Assembly: GCA_025464925.1 (NCBI GenBank)
Contig: JAODMS010000044.1
Location: 1-12,162 of the forward strand
DNA length: 12,162 nt
Source of the DNA: Arthrobacter sp.
Lineage (GTDB): Bacteria; Actinomycetota; Actinomycetes; Actinomycetales; Micrococcaceae
Direction: 5' to 3'
Below are positions 6,303-12,162 of this stretch, in pieces (within the stretch, counting starts at the first letter, position 1; the number at the start of each line of letters is the position of its first letter). The position numbers were made by a program, and so were the translations under genes. The notes under the pieces are model-generated. The model had not been told where the DNA came from and made no database searches. It saw nothing but the letters and a program-made list of their open reading frames with translations.

Positions 6303-7922
6303 TTGAAACTTGAACTCAAGGGGATCACCAAACGCTTCGGCTCCCTGGTCGCCAACGACCACATCGACGTGGTCGTTGAACCCGGGCAGATCCACTGTCT
6401 GCTCGGCGAGAACGGCGCTGGCAAGTCCACGCTGATGAACGTGCTCTACGGGCTGTATGAGCCCACCGAGGGTGCAATCCTGATCGACGACAAACCCGTC
6501 AGCTTCCGCGGCCCCGGGGACGCCATGGCTGCCGGGATCGGGATGGTGCATCAGCATTTCATGCTGGTGCCGGTCTTCACGGTCGCCGAGAACGTCGCGC
6601 TGGGCGCGGAAAGCACCAAGCCCGGCGGAGTCCTGAACCTCGACGTCACCCGCCGCAAGATCAAGGAAATTTCAGACAGGTACGGCTTCGACGTCGACCC
6701 CGATGCCCTGGTGGAAGACCTTCCGGTCGGCGTCCAGCAGCGCGTGGAAATCATCAAGGCCCTGGTCCGCGACGCCAAGGTGCTCATCCTGGATGAGCCC
6801 ACCGCCGTGCTGACCCCGCAGGACACCGACGAACTGCTGGACATCATGCGGCAGCTCAAGAGCCACGGAACCTCCATCGTCTTCATCTCGCACAAGCTCC
6901 GCGAGGTCAAGGAGGTCTCAGACACCATCACGGTGATCCGGCGGGGCAAGGTGGTTGGCAGCGCCGACCCCGGCGCCTCGACCATGGAACTCGCCTCCAT
7001 GATGGTGGGCCGCGCCGTCAACCTGACGCTGGACAAGGCTTCGGCCCAGCCGCAGGAAAGGACCTTCGAGGTCAAGGACCTCACGGTCATTGCGCCCAGC
7101 GGCCAGCACGTCGTGGACGGCATCAGCTTTGACATCGCACGCGGGGAGATCCTCGCCGTCGCCGGCGTCCAGGGGAACGGACAGACGGAACTGACCGAGG
7201 CCATCCTGGGCCTGCAGGACCGTGTCCGCGGCTCCATCCTCCTCGACGGCGAGGAGCTCCTGGGCCGCAGCGTCAAGGACGTCCTCAACGCCGGGGTGGG
7301 CTTCGTGCCGGAAGACCGGTCCGTCGACGGGCTGATCGGGACCTTCTCCATCGCCGAAAACCTGGTGCTGGACCGCTACGACCAGGCGCCGTTCGCCAAG
7401 GGCATCAGCATGAGCCCGGCCAAGATCCTGGAGAATGCGAAGTCCCGGATCGACGAATTCGATGTGCGCACCCCCTCCGGCTTGCTCGCGGCAGGAACCC
7501 TGTCCGGCGGAAACCAGCAGAAAGTCGTGATGGCGCGGGAGCTTTCCCGGCCGCTTCGGCTGTTCATCGCTTCCCAGCCGACCCGCGGCGTGGACGTCGG
7601 CTCCATCGAATTCCTGCACCAGCGGATCGTGGCGGAACGAGACCACGGCACACCGGTGATGATTGTCTCCACCGAGCTCGACGAGGTCATGGAGCTCGCC
7701 GACCGGATCGCCGTCCTCTACAAGGGCAAGCTCGTGGGGATTGTGCCCGCCGGGACCGACCGCGATGTCCTGGGCCTGATGATGGCCGGAGTGTCCCCGG
7801 AGGAAGCCCAAGCAGACACCGCCGCGAAGCAGCGCACAACCCCGGCGCCCGTAGCCCCGGCGACCACCGCCCAGCCCTTGCAGGAGTCCAACTCCGGCGC
7901 CGTAGGAGACGACCATGACTGA
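6303..7922 (+). CDS. Nucleoside ABC transporter ATP-binding protein with two nucleotide-binding domains
   Basis: A peripheral membrane ATPase (539 residues from TTG 6303) that powers the importer formed with the lipoprotein and two permeases. It has two tandem ABC domains, as in the NupO/RbsA-type carbohydrate-uptake ATPases. Domain 1: Walker A GENGAGKST (6405-6431), family-typical variant signature PVGVQQRVEI, Walker B VLILDEPTAVL, and a switch histidine in FISHKLREV. Domain 2: degenerate Walker A GVQGNGQTEL, signature LSGGNQQKVVMAREL, and Walker B FIASQPTRGVDVG, where Gln replaces the catalytic Glu. Such asymmetry is normal in this family and implies one main hydrolytic site. A hydrophilic Ala/Pro/Thr-rich tail of about 35 residues ends the protein. 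The start is uncertain: TTG 6303 gives the family-like MKLELKGITKRFG, while TTG 6291 adds four residues; neither has a good Shine-Dalgarno. The end overlaps the next gene by 8 bases. Confidence 0.93.
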   Translation: MKLELKGITKRFGSLVANDHIDVVVEPGQIHCLLGENGAGKSTLMNVLYGLYEPTEGAILIDDKPVSFRGPGDAMAAGIGMVHQHFMLVPVFTVAENVALGAESTKPGGVLNLDVTRRKIKEISDRYGFDVDPDALVEDLPVGVQQRVEIIKALVRDAKVLILDEPTAVLTPQDTDELLDIMRQLKSHGTSIVFISHKLREVKEVSDTITVIRRGKVVGSADPGASTMELASMMVGRAVNLTLDKASAQPQERTFEVKDLTVIAPSGQHVVDGISFDIARGEILAVAGVQGNGQTELTEAILGLQDRVRGSILLDGEELLGRSVKDVLNAGVGFVPEDRSVDGLIGTFSIAENLVLDRYDQAPFAKGISMSPAKILENAKSRIDEFDVRTPSGLLAAGTLSGGNQQKVVMARELSRPLRLFIASQPTRGVDVGSIEFLHQRIVAERDHGTPVMIVSTELDEVMELADRIAVLYKGKLVGIVPAGTDRDVLGLMMAGVSPEEAQADTAAKQRTTPAPVAPATTAQPLQESNSGAVGDDHD

Positions 7923-9315
7923 AAACAGCCAGCCGCGACACGCGGCCGTTCCGGGGCCGGAGGAGTCGGCGGGAACGCAGGCGCCGGAAACGCAGGAGGC
8001 GCAGAGGGCTGCATCGGACGCCGCGACGCCCACCGCGCTGGACACCGCCGGCGGTGCCATCAGCCCCTCGGCCGTCCCGGCCTCGGTCCAGAGCGGAACC
8101 ATCCCCGGCGGTACGGAATCCCGGCTGCGCAGGTTCCTCACCGGCGACCTGATGGTGTCAGTCCTGGCGGTGCTGCTGGCGCTGATCCTCGGCGGACTGC
8201 TCATTGCCAGCACCGACAAGCAGGTCGGCGCCACAGCAGGCTACTTCCTTGCCCGGCCCAGCGACTTCCTCTCCGCCGTCTGGTCAGCCGCCACCCGCTC
8301 CTACGTGGCGCTCTTCCAGGGAGCCGTGTTCAACCCCCGCGGCGCCACCGTGGCCGCGCAGATCTCCCCCCTGATGGAAACTCTCACCATCGCCACCCCG
8401 CTCATCACCGCCGGCCTCGGCGTCGCCCTGGCCTTCCGCGCCGGACTGTTCAACATCGGTGCGCAGGGTCAGATCATCATGGCCGGCATCCTGGCGTCCT
8501 GGGTGGGCTTCGCGCTGCACCTTCCGGTGGGGCTGCACCTGCTGCTCGTCCTTCTGGCCGGCATCGGCGGCGGCGCAGTCTGGGGCGGCCTGGTCGGTCT
8601 GCTCAAGGCGCGAACCGGCGCCCATGAGGTCATCGTGACCATCATGTTCAACTACATCGCGCTCTACCTCGTCCGGTACCTGCTCGACACTCCGGCGTTC
8701 CAGCGGCCGGGGGAGACCACCCCCATTTCGCCGGTCCTGGACCCCACCGCCGTGTACCCGCAGATCTTCGGCTCCCAGTACCGGCTGCACCTGGGTTTCC
8801 TCCTTGCCATCGCGGCCACGGTATTTGTCTGGTGGCTGCTGAATCGCTCCACCCTCGGTTTTGAATTCCGGGCCGTCGGCGCCAACCCCAAGGCGGCCCT
8901 GACGGCCGGCATCAACGTTCCGCGCGCCACCGTGCTGGTGATGGCCATGGCCGGCGGCCTCGCCGGGATGTCCGGCGTGGCGCAGGTGGCGGGAACCGAA
9001 AAGGTACTCACCGACGGCGTCGCGGCCACCTACGGCTTCGATGCCATCACGGTTGCGCTGCTAGGCCGTTCGACGCCGTGGGGCACCTTCGCCGCCGGCG
9101 TGCTGTTCGGCGCCTTCCGCGCCGGCGCCGTCCAGATGCAGATCCAGACCGGAACACCGATCGACATCGTCCTGGTGGTCCAGTCCCTGATCGTCCTGTT
9201 CATCGCGGCCCCGCCGCTGGTGCGCTCGGTGTTCGGACTCAACCCGCGCAAGAAGAAAGCCGCCCCCGCCGGCACGTCCCAGAAGACGGCAACCACCGGA
9301 GGTGCAGCAGCATGA
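7915..9315 (+). CDS. Nucleoside ABC transporter permease, first subunit (BMP-type)
   Basis: A 466-residue integral membrane permease of the branched-chain-amino-acid/BMP-type importer class, predicted to form a heterodimeric channel with the next gene product. About 8-10 hydrophobic segments begin at LMVSVLAVLLALILGGLLI. The hallmark AGLFNIGAQGQIIMAG segment, found in BMP-type permeases, is clear, followed by EVIVTIMFNYIALYLVRYLL and FEFRAVGANPKAA, a likely coupling-helix region contacting the ATPase. Roughly 70 residues before the first helix form an Ala/Pro/Glu/Thr-rich, probably disordered extension. The C-terminus ends in a basic RKKK plus Gly/Ala/Thr tail. ATG 7915 overlaps the ATPase stop by 8 bases and has GGAGA at 7905-7909, which supports the long N-terminus. 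No better internal start is seen. The end overlaps the next start in an ATGA (9312-9315). Confidence 0.92.
   Translation: MTENSQPRHAAVPGPEESAGTQAPETQEAQRAASDAATPTALDTAGGAISPSAVPASVQSGTIPGGTESRLRRFLTGDLMVSVLAVLLALILGGLLIASTDKQVGATAGYFLARPSDFLSAVWSAATRSYVALFQGAVFNPRGATVAAQISPLMETLTIATPLITAGLGVALAFRAGLFNIGAQGQIIMAGILASWVGFALHLPVGLHLLLVLLAGIGGGAVWGGLVGLLKARTGAHEVIVTIMFNYIALYLVRYLLDTPAFQRPGETTPISPVLDPTAVYPQIFGSQYRLHLGFLLAIAATVFVWWLLNRSTLGFEFRAVGANPKAALTAGINVPRATVLVMAMAGGLAGMSGVAQVAGTEKVLTDGVAATYGFDAITVALLGRSTPWGTFAAGVLFGAFRAGAVQMQIQTGTPIDIVLVVQSLIVLFIAAPPLVRSVFGLNPRKKKAAPAGTSQKTATTGGAAA
9298..9303 (+). promoter_or_regulatory. Ribosome binding site of the second permease
   Basis: GGAGGT lies inside the end of the first permease gene, eight bases before ATG 9312. 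It fixes the start within the ATGA overlap and supports the hydrophilic N-terminal extension as genuinely translated. Confidence 0.7.
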
Positions 9316-10655
9316 GCACAACAGCAACGTCACCCCAACCGGAAAAATCGCGGCCGGCTGAACCCCAACCGGGAAAAACACGGCCCGCGCAGGCGAAGAC
9401 GCCGGCAGTATCGGCCAGGCCGGTGACGTGGAAAATGCCGGTCCTGCTGGTGGGGCTCGGCCTCGTGGCCTTCATCTTCTTCGGACTGCTCGGCCCCCGC
9501 CAGACCGCCAAGTTCGGCATCTCCTCCGGCGGAGACTTCTTCCAGCTTCCGGCCATCGAAGTTCCCGCCTTCCTCGCCGGCATCGTGCTCTCCGTGATCA
9601 TGCTGGCCCTCGCGGCCTACGGCGTCTACCTTAAGACCAGGCACCAGGCGGCGCCGCGCTGGGTGCCCGTAGCCTTCACGATCCTGTTCGTGGCCGCCTT
9701 CCTGATCTGGATCGTCGGCGGTGCCCGCACCACGAGCATCTCGCTCGCCGGCCTGATCGCGGGCTCGGTGACGCTGGCCGTCCCGCTCGTCTTCGGCTCC
9801 CTGTCCGGCGTGCTCTGCGAACGCGTCGGCGTCGTGAACATCGCCATCGAGGGCCAGCTCCTGGGCGGCGCCTTCACCGCCGCCCTTGTCGCGAGCCTGA
9901 CCCAGAACCCGTTCATCGGCCTTCTCGCCGCGGCCGTGGCCGGCGCAGCCGTCTCTGTGGTGCTGGCGCTCTTCAGCATCAAGTACCTGGTCAACCAGAT
10001 CATCGTTGGTGTGGTGCTGAACGTCCTGGTCTCCGGCCTGACCGGCTTCTTTTTCAGCACCGTCATGCAGGCGGACCCGGCACGGTTCAACTCGCCGGAC
10101 AGGCTGCCCATCATCGAGATCCCGGTCCTGTCCAGCATCCCGCTGATAGGCCCCATCCTCTTCAAGCAGTCCGTGGTGGGCTACCTCATGTATGTGGCCG
10201 TCATCGCGGTGTGGTTCGGCCTGTTCAAGACCAAATGGGGCCTGCGCGTCCGGGCCGTCGGCGAACATCCGCAGGCAGCGGACACCATGGGCATCAAGGT
10301 CAACGCCACCCGCTTCTGGAACGTCACGCTCGGCGGTGCCATCGCCGGCATCGGCGGATCGTTCTTCACCCTTGTGGCGATCGACAGCTTCACCAAGGAG
10401 ATCTCCGGCGGCCGCGGCTTCATCGCCCTGGCCGCGCTGATCTTCGGCCGCTGGAACCCGATCGGCGCCTTCTTCGCCGCGCTGCTGTTCGGCTTTGCGG
10501 ACAACCTGCAGAGCATCGTCACGATCATCGGCACCCCCGTGCCGAGCCAGTTCATGGCCATGCTGCCCTACCTGGTGACGGTGCTGGCCGTGGCCGGACT
10601 CGTGGGCCGCTCCAGGCCGCCCGCCGCCAGCGGCATTCCGTACGTGAAGGGCTGA
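9312..10655 (+). CDS. Nucleoside ABC transporter permease, second subunit (BMP-type)
   Basis: A 447-residue integral membrane permease, partner of the preceding permease. After a hydrophilic Pro/Lys/Arg-rich N-terminus of about 40 residues come PVLLVGLGLVAFIFFGLLG and about nine more hydrophobic segments. The conserved block VGVVNIAIEGQLLGGAF corresponds to the NIGxxGQ motif of the first permease, and LRVRAVGEHPQAADTMGI is the likely ATPase-contacting loop. ISGGRGFIALAALIFGRWNP is also characteristic of the family. The N-terminal region holds two adjacent 10-residue units, PQPEKSRPAE and PQPGKTRPAQ (residues 8-27), from a 30-base tandem duplication. The start is ATG 9312 with GGAGGT, overlapping the previous stop by four bases. 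The stop is five bases before the cytidine deaminase start. Although related to the first permease, it is not a broken copy: both are complete and differ throughout. Confidence 0.92.
   Translation: MSTTATSPQPEKSRPAEPQPGKTRPAQAKTPAVSARPVTWKMPVLLVGLGLVAFIFFGLLGPRQTAKFGISSGGDFFQLPAIEVPAFLAGIVLSVIMLALAAYGVYLKTRHQAAPRWVPVAFTILFVAAFLIWIVGGARTTSISLAGLIAGSVTLAVPLVFGSLSGVLCERVGVVNIAIEGQLLGGAFTAALVASLTQNPFIGLLAAAVAGAAVSVVLALFSIKYLVNQIIVGVVLNVLVSGLTGFFFSTVMQADPARFNSPDRLPIIEIPVLSSIPLIGPILFKQSVVGYLMYVAVIAVWFGLFKTKWGLRVRAVGEHPQAADTMGIKVNATRFWNVTLGGAIAGIGGSFFTLVAIDSFTKEISGGRGFIALAALIFGRWNPIGAFFAALLFGFADNLQSIVTIIGTPVPSQFMAMLPYLVTVLAVAGLVGRSRPPAASGIPYVKG
9333..9392 (+). repeat. 30-bp tandem duplication in the second permease N-terminus
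   Basis: Units 9333-9362 and 9363-9392 begin with the same CCCCAACCGG and encode PQPEKSRPAE and PQPGKTRPAQ. The repeat is in frame and lies in the disordered, probably cytoplasmic tail, so it is not expected to disturb the transport core. Confidence 0.7.
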
Positions 10656-10660
10656 CGGCC

Positions 10661-11149
10661 GTGCAGGAGGAGCGACTCCCGGCGGGAGTGACTGCCGGCG
10701 GAACGGCCGGAGTGACTGCCGGGGGAGCAGCCGGCGCAACCGCCGGAGCGAGTGCGGGCGTTGACTGGGCGGCGCTGAAGGCCGCGGCCGTCGCCGCCAT
10801 GCAGCACGCCTATGTGCCGTATTCGAAGTTCCCCGTGGGGGCAGCGGCCCTCACCGAGGACGGCCGGATCGTGAGCGGCTGCAACGTCGAAAACGCCAGC
10901 TACGGACTGACCCTGTGCGCCGAGTGCGCCCTGGTCGGCAATCTGCAGATGACCGGCGGCGGCCTGCTGCGCGCCTTCTACTGCGTCGACGCAGCTGCTA
11001 ACGTGCTGATGCCGTGCGGACGCTGCCGGCAGCTGCTGTACGAATTCCGCGGTCCGGGGATGGAGCTCATGACCACGCAGGGAATCAAGACTATGGACCA
11101 GGTGCTTCCCGATGCATTTGGTCCCCAACACCTGGAGGAGACCCGGTGA
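10661..11149 (+). CDS. cdd: Cytidine deaminase with a Gly/Ala-rich N-terminal extension
   Basis: Cytoplasmic zinc enzyme of the small homotetrameric type. It deaminates cytidine and deoxycytidine to uridine and deoxyuridine, feeding DeoA encoded just downstream. The catalytic core is complete: PYSKFPVGAA (53-62), substrate-binding NVEN (75-78), zinc ligand Cys86 and catalytic Glu88 in CAE, and zinc ligands Cys119 and Cys122 in PCGRC. The core (from about residue 33) has the usual length of about 130. The first 32 residues are unusual: three 8-residue repeats of the GVTAGGTA type (nt 10685-10756). GTG 10661 is five bases after the permease stop and has AAGGG (10647-10651). In-frame GTGs at 10688 and 10712 are alternative starts that would shorten the extension but lack well-placed Shine-Dalgarno sites. 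The end overlaps deoA in a GTGA. Confidence 0.93.
   Translation: MQEERLPAGVTAGGTAGVTAGGAAGATAGASAGVDWAALKAAAVAAMQHAYVPYSKFPVGAAALTEDGRIVSGCNVENASYGLTLCAECALVGNLQMTGGGLLRAFYCVDAAANVLMPCGRCRQLLYEFRGPGMELMTTQGIKTMDQVLPDAFGPQHLEETR
10685..10756 (+). repeat. Three 24-bp in-frame tandem repeats at the start of cdd
   Basis: Units 10685-10708, 10709-10732 and 10733-10756 encode GVTAGGTA, GVTAGGAA and GATAGASA. The first two share the opening GGAGTGACTGCCGG exactly; the third is diverged. The unit is eight codons, so copy-number change would keep the reading frame. It lies just before the conserved VDWAALK start of the deaminase fold. Confidence 0.75.
11134..11140 (+). promoter_or_regulatory. Ribosome binding site of deoA
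   Basis: GGAGGAG within the last codons of cdd lies five bases before GTG 11146 and fixes the start in the GTGA overlap with the cdd stop. Confidence 0.7.
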
Positions 11150-12162
11150 CACAGACCGCACATCAGGCCGAAGCGTTCGACGCCGTCGACATCATCCGCA
11201 TCAAGCGGGACAAGGGCGCACTCAGCCCCGCCCAGATCGACTGGACCATCGACGCCTACACCCGTGGCGCCATCGCCGACGAACAGATGGCCGCGCTGAA
11301 CATGGCGATCCTGCTCAACGGCATGGACCGGGCCGAGATCTCCCGCTGGACGGAGGCGATGATCGCCTCCGGCGAGCGGATGGACTTCTCCAGCCTGCGG
11401 CGTCCCGGCGGCGGCGTGAAGCCCACGAGCGACAAACACTCCACCGGCGGGGTGGGGGACAAGATCACCCTTCCGCTGGCACCCCTCGTGGCGGTCTTCG
11501 GGGTTGCCGTGCCGCAGCTCTCCGGCCGCGGCCTGGGCCACACCGGCGGCACCCTGGACAAGCTGGAATCGATCCCGGGCTGGCGGGCGGCGCTGAGCAA
11601 CGAGGAAATGCTCGCCCAGCTCCAGGACGTGGGCGCAGTCATCTGCGCGGCGGGCGCGGGCCTGGCCCCGGCCGACAAGAAGCTTTACGCCCTCCGCGAC
11701 GTGACCGGCACCGTGGAGGCCATTCCGCTGATCGCGTCCTCGATCATGAGCAAGAAGATCGCCGAAGGCACCGGTTCGCTGGTGCTGGACGTCAAGGTGG
11801 GCAGCGGGGCCTTCATGAAGGACGAGGCCCGCGCACGAGAGCTGGCCGAGACCATGGTGGCCCTGGGCAAGGACGCCGGCGTCATCACGGTGGCCCTGCT
11901 GACCAACATGGACACGCCCCTGGGCCTCACCGCTGGCAATGCGATCGAGGTCGAGGAGTCGGTCGAGGTGCTGGCCGGGGGAGGCCCGGAAGACGTCGTC
12001 GAACTCACCGTCCGGCTGGCGGAGGAGATGCTGGCCTGCGCCGGTGTCCACGACGCCGATCCCCGGGCCGCGCTCCGGGACGGCCGGGCCATGGACGTCT
12101 GGAACCGGATGATCGAGGCGCAGGGTGGAGACCCCCGCGCCAAGCTCCCGGTCGCCCGGGAA
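11146..12162 (+). CDS. deoA: Thymidine/pyrimidine-nucleoside phosphorylase (3' partial)
   Basis: The cytoplasmic homodimeric enzyme cleaves thymidine, deoxyuridine or uridine with phosphate to free base plus (deoxy)ribose-1-phosphate. The 339 codons present stay open to the window end; the family is about 430-440 residues, so roughly 100 are missing. Motifs: phosphate-binding KHSTGGVGDK (97-106, with His98 matching E. coli His85), the family signature SGRGLGHTGGTLDKLE (126-141), and Arg184, Ser199 and Lys203 at the spacing of E. coli Arg171, Ser186 and Lys190, which bind the pyrimidine. SSIMSKKIAEG and LDVKVGSGAFMK also match. The start is GTG 11146 with GGAGGAG, overlapping the cdd stop by four bases, so translation is probably coupled. 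Whether it is strictly thymidine phosphorylase or the broader pyrimidine-nucleoside type cannot be decided from the part visible. Confidence 0.93.
   Translation, partial: MTQTAHQAEAFDAVDIIRIKRDKGALSPAQIDWTIDAYTRGAIADEQMAALNMAILLNGMDRAEISRWTEAMIASGERMDFSSLRRPGGGVKPTSDKHSTGGVGDKITLPLAPLVAVFGVAVPQLSGRGLGHTGGTLDKLESIPGWRAALSNEEMLAQLQDVGAVICAAGAGLAPADKKLYALRDVTGTVEAIPLIASSIMSKKIAEGTGSLVLDVKVGSGAFMKDEARARELAETMVALGKDAGVITVALLTNMDTPLGLTAGNAIEVEESVEVLAGGGPEDVVELTVRLAEEMLACAGVHDADPRAALRDGRAMDVWNRMIEAQGGDPRAKLPVARE

Noticed and set aside
7170..7610. Second ABC domain of the ATPase appears inactivated (degenerate Walker A, Gln in place of the Walker B Glu)
   Set aside because: This asymmetry is usual in RbsA/NupO-type double-domain ATPases and is not a lesion.
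6918..8234. A 438-codon minus-strand frame across the ATPase/permease 1 junction
   Set aside because: It has no domain signature and lies opposite two genes with clear motifs; long antisense frames are common at this GC content.
7915..10655. The two permease genes as a recent duplication or a split gene
   Set aside because: Each is complete, with its own start, motif block and stop, and they differ throughout. Heteromeric permease pairs are the normal arrangement for this transporter family.
9330..10739. A 469-codon minus-strand frame opposite permease 2 and the cdd start
   Set aside because: The product is dominated by Asp, Gly, His, Glu and Arg, the typical shadow of a hydrophobic membrane-protein gene in GC-rich DNA, with no family motif.
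1..12162. Signs of a mobile element, prophage, CRISPR array or tRNA
   Set aside because: No transposase, integrase, phage or cas-like protein, no regularly spaced long repeats, and no tRNA-like cloverleaf could be found by eye. Base composition is even across the genes.

Overview
The window is high-GC DNA with every gene on the + strand. GTG and TTG starts are frequent, Shine-Dalgarno sites are GGAGG-like, genes overlap by a few bases, and a lipoprotein carries an actinobacterial-type lipobox. This suggests a high-GC actinomycete, most likely Arthrobacter or a relative in the Micrococcaceae. That assignment is an inference from style and protein flavour, not a database result.

Left part (1-4786): an M20-family metal amidohydrolase (18-1217), then a 231-base gap with the best promoter candidate in the window. 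Three same-strand genes follow: an MFS transporter of the anion:cation symporter (carboxylate) type (1449-2828), a classical short-chain dehydrogenase (2860-3633) and a CurA/PTGR-like NADP-dependent reductase (3731-4786). Together they look like a small uptake-and-oxidoreduction cassette for an unidentified organic acid, acylated or enone-type compound. The substrate cannot be read from the sequence.

Middle gap (4787-5025): overlapping stem-loops just after the reductase, then an A/T-richer regulatory stretch with a tentative promoter, a GC palindrome and three direct copies of a (A/T)TCAGTG heptamer, leading to the next operon.

Right part (5026-12162): a nucleoside uptake and salvage operon. 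It encodes a BMP/PnrA-type substrate-binding lipoprotein (5026-6135), a strong intergenic hairpin terminator (6148-6193), a double-domain ABC ATPase (about 6303-7922), two permeases (7915-9315 and 9312-10655), cytidine deaminase (10661-11149) and thymidine/pyrimidine-nucleoside phosphorylase (11146 to beyond the window end). The last five genes overlap or nearly touch, so they are probably translationally coupled. Inferred logic: the lipoprotein captures nucleosides, the ABC complex imports them, Cdd converts cytidine or deoxycytidine to uridine or deoxyuridine, and DeoA releases the base and a pentose-1-phosphate. The hairpin after the first gene would give more binding protein than membrane complex.

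I found no mobile element, tRNA, rRNA, CRISPR array or phage gene, and no convincing new system. The most unusual points are the low-complexity tails on nearly every protein of the nucleoside operon (two encoded by short in-frame tandem repeats) and the structured non-coding leaders.
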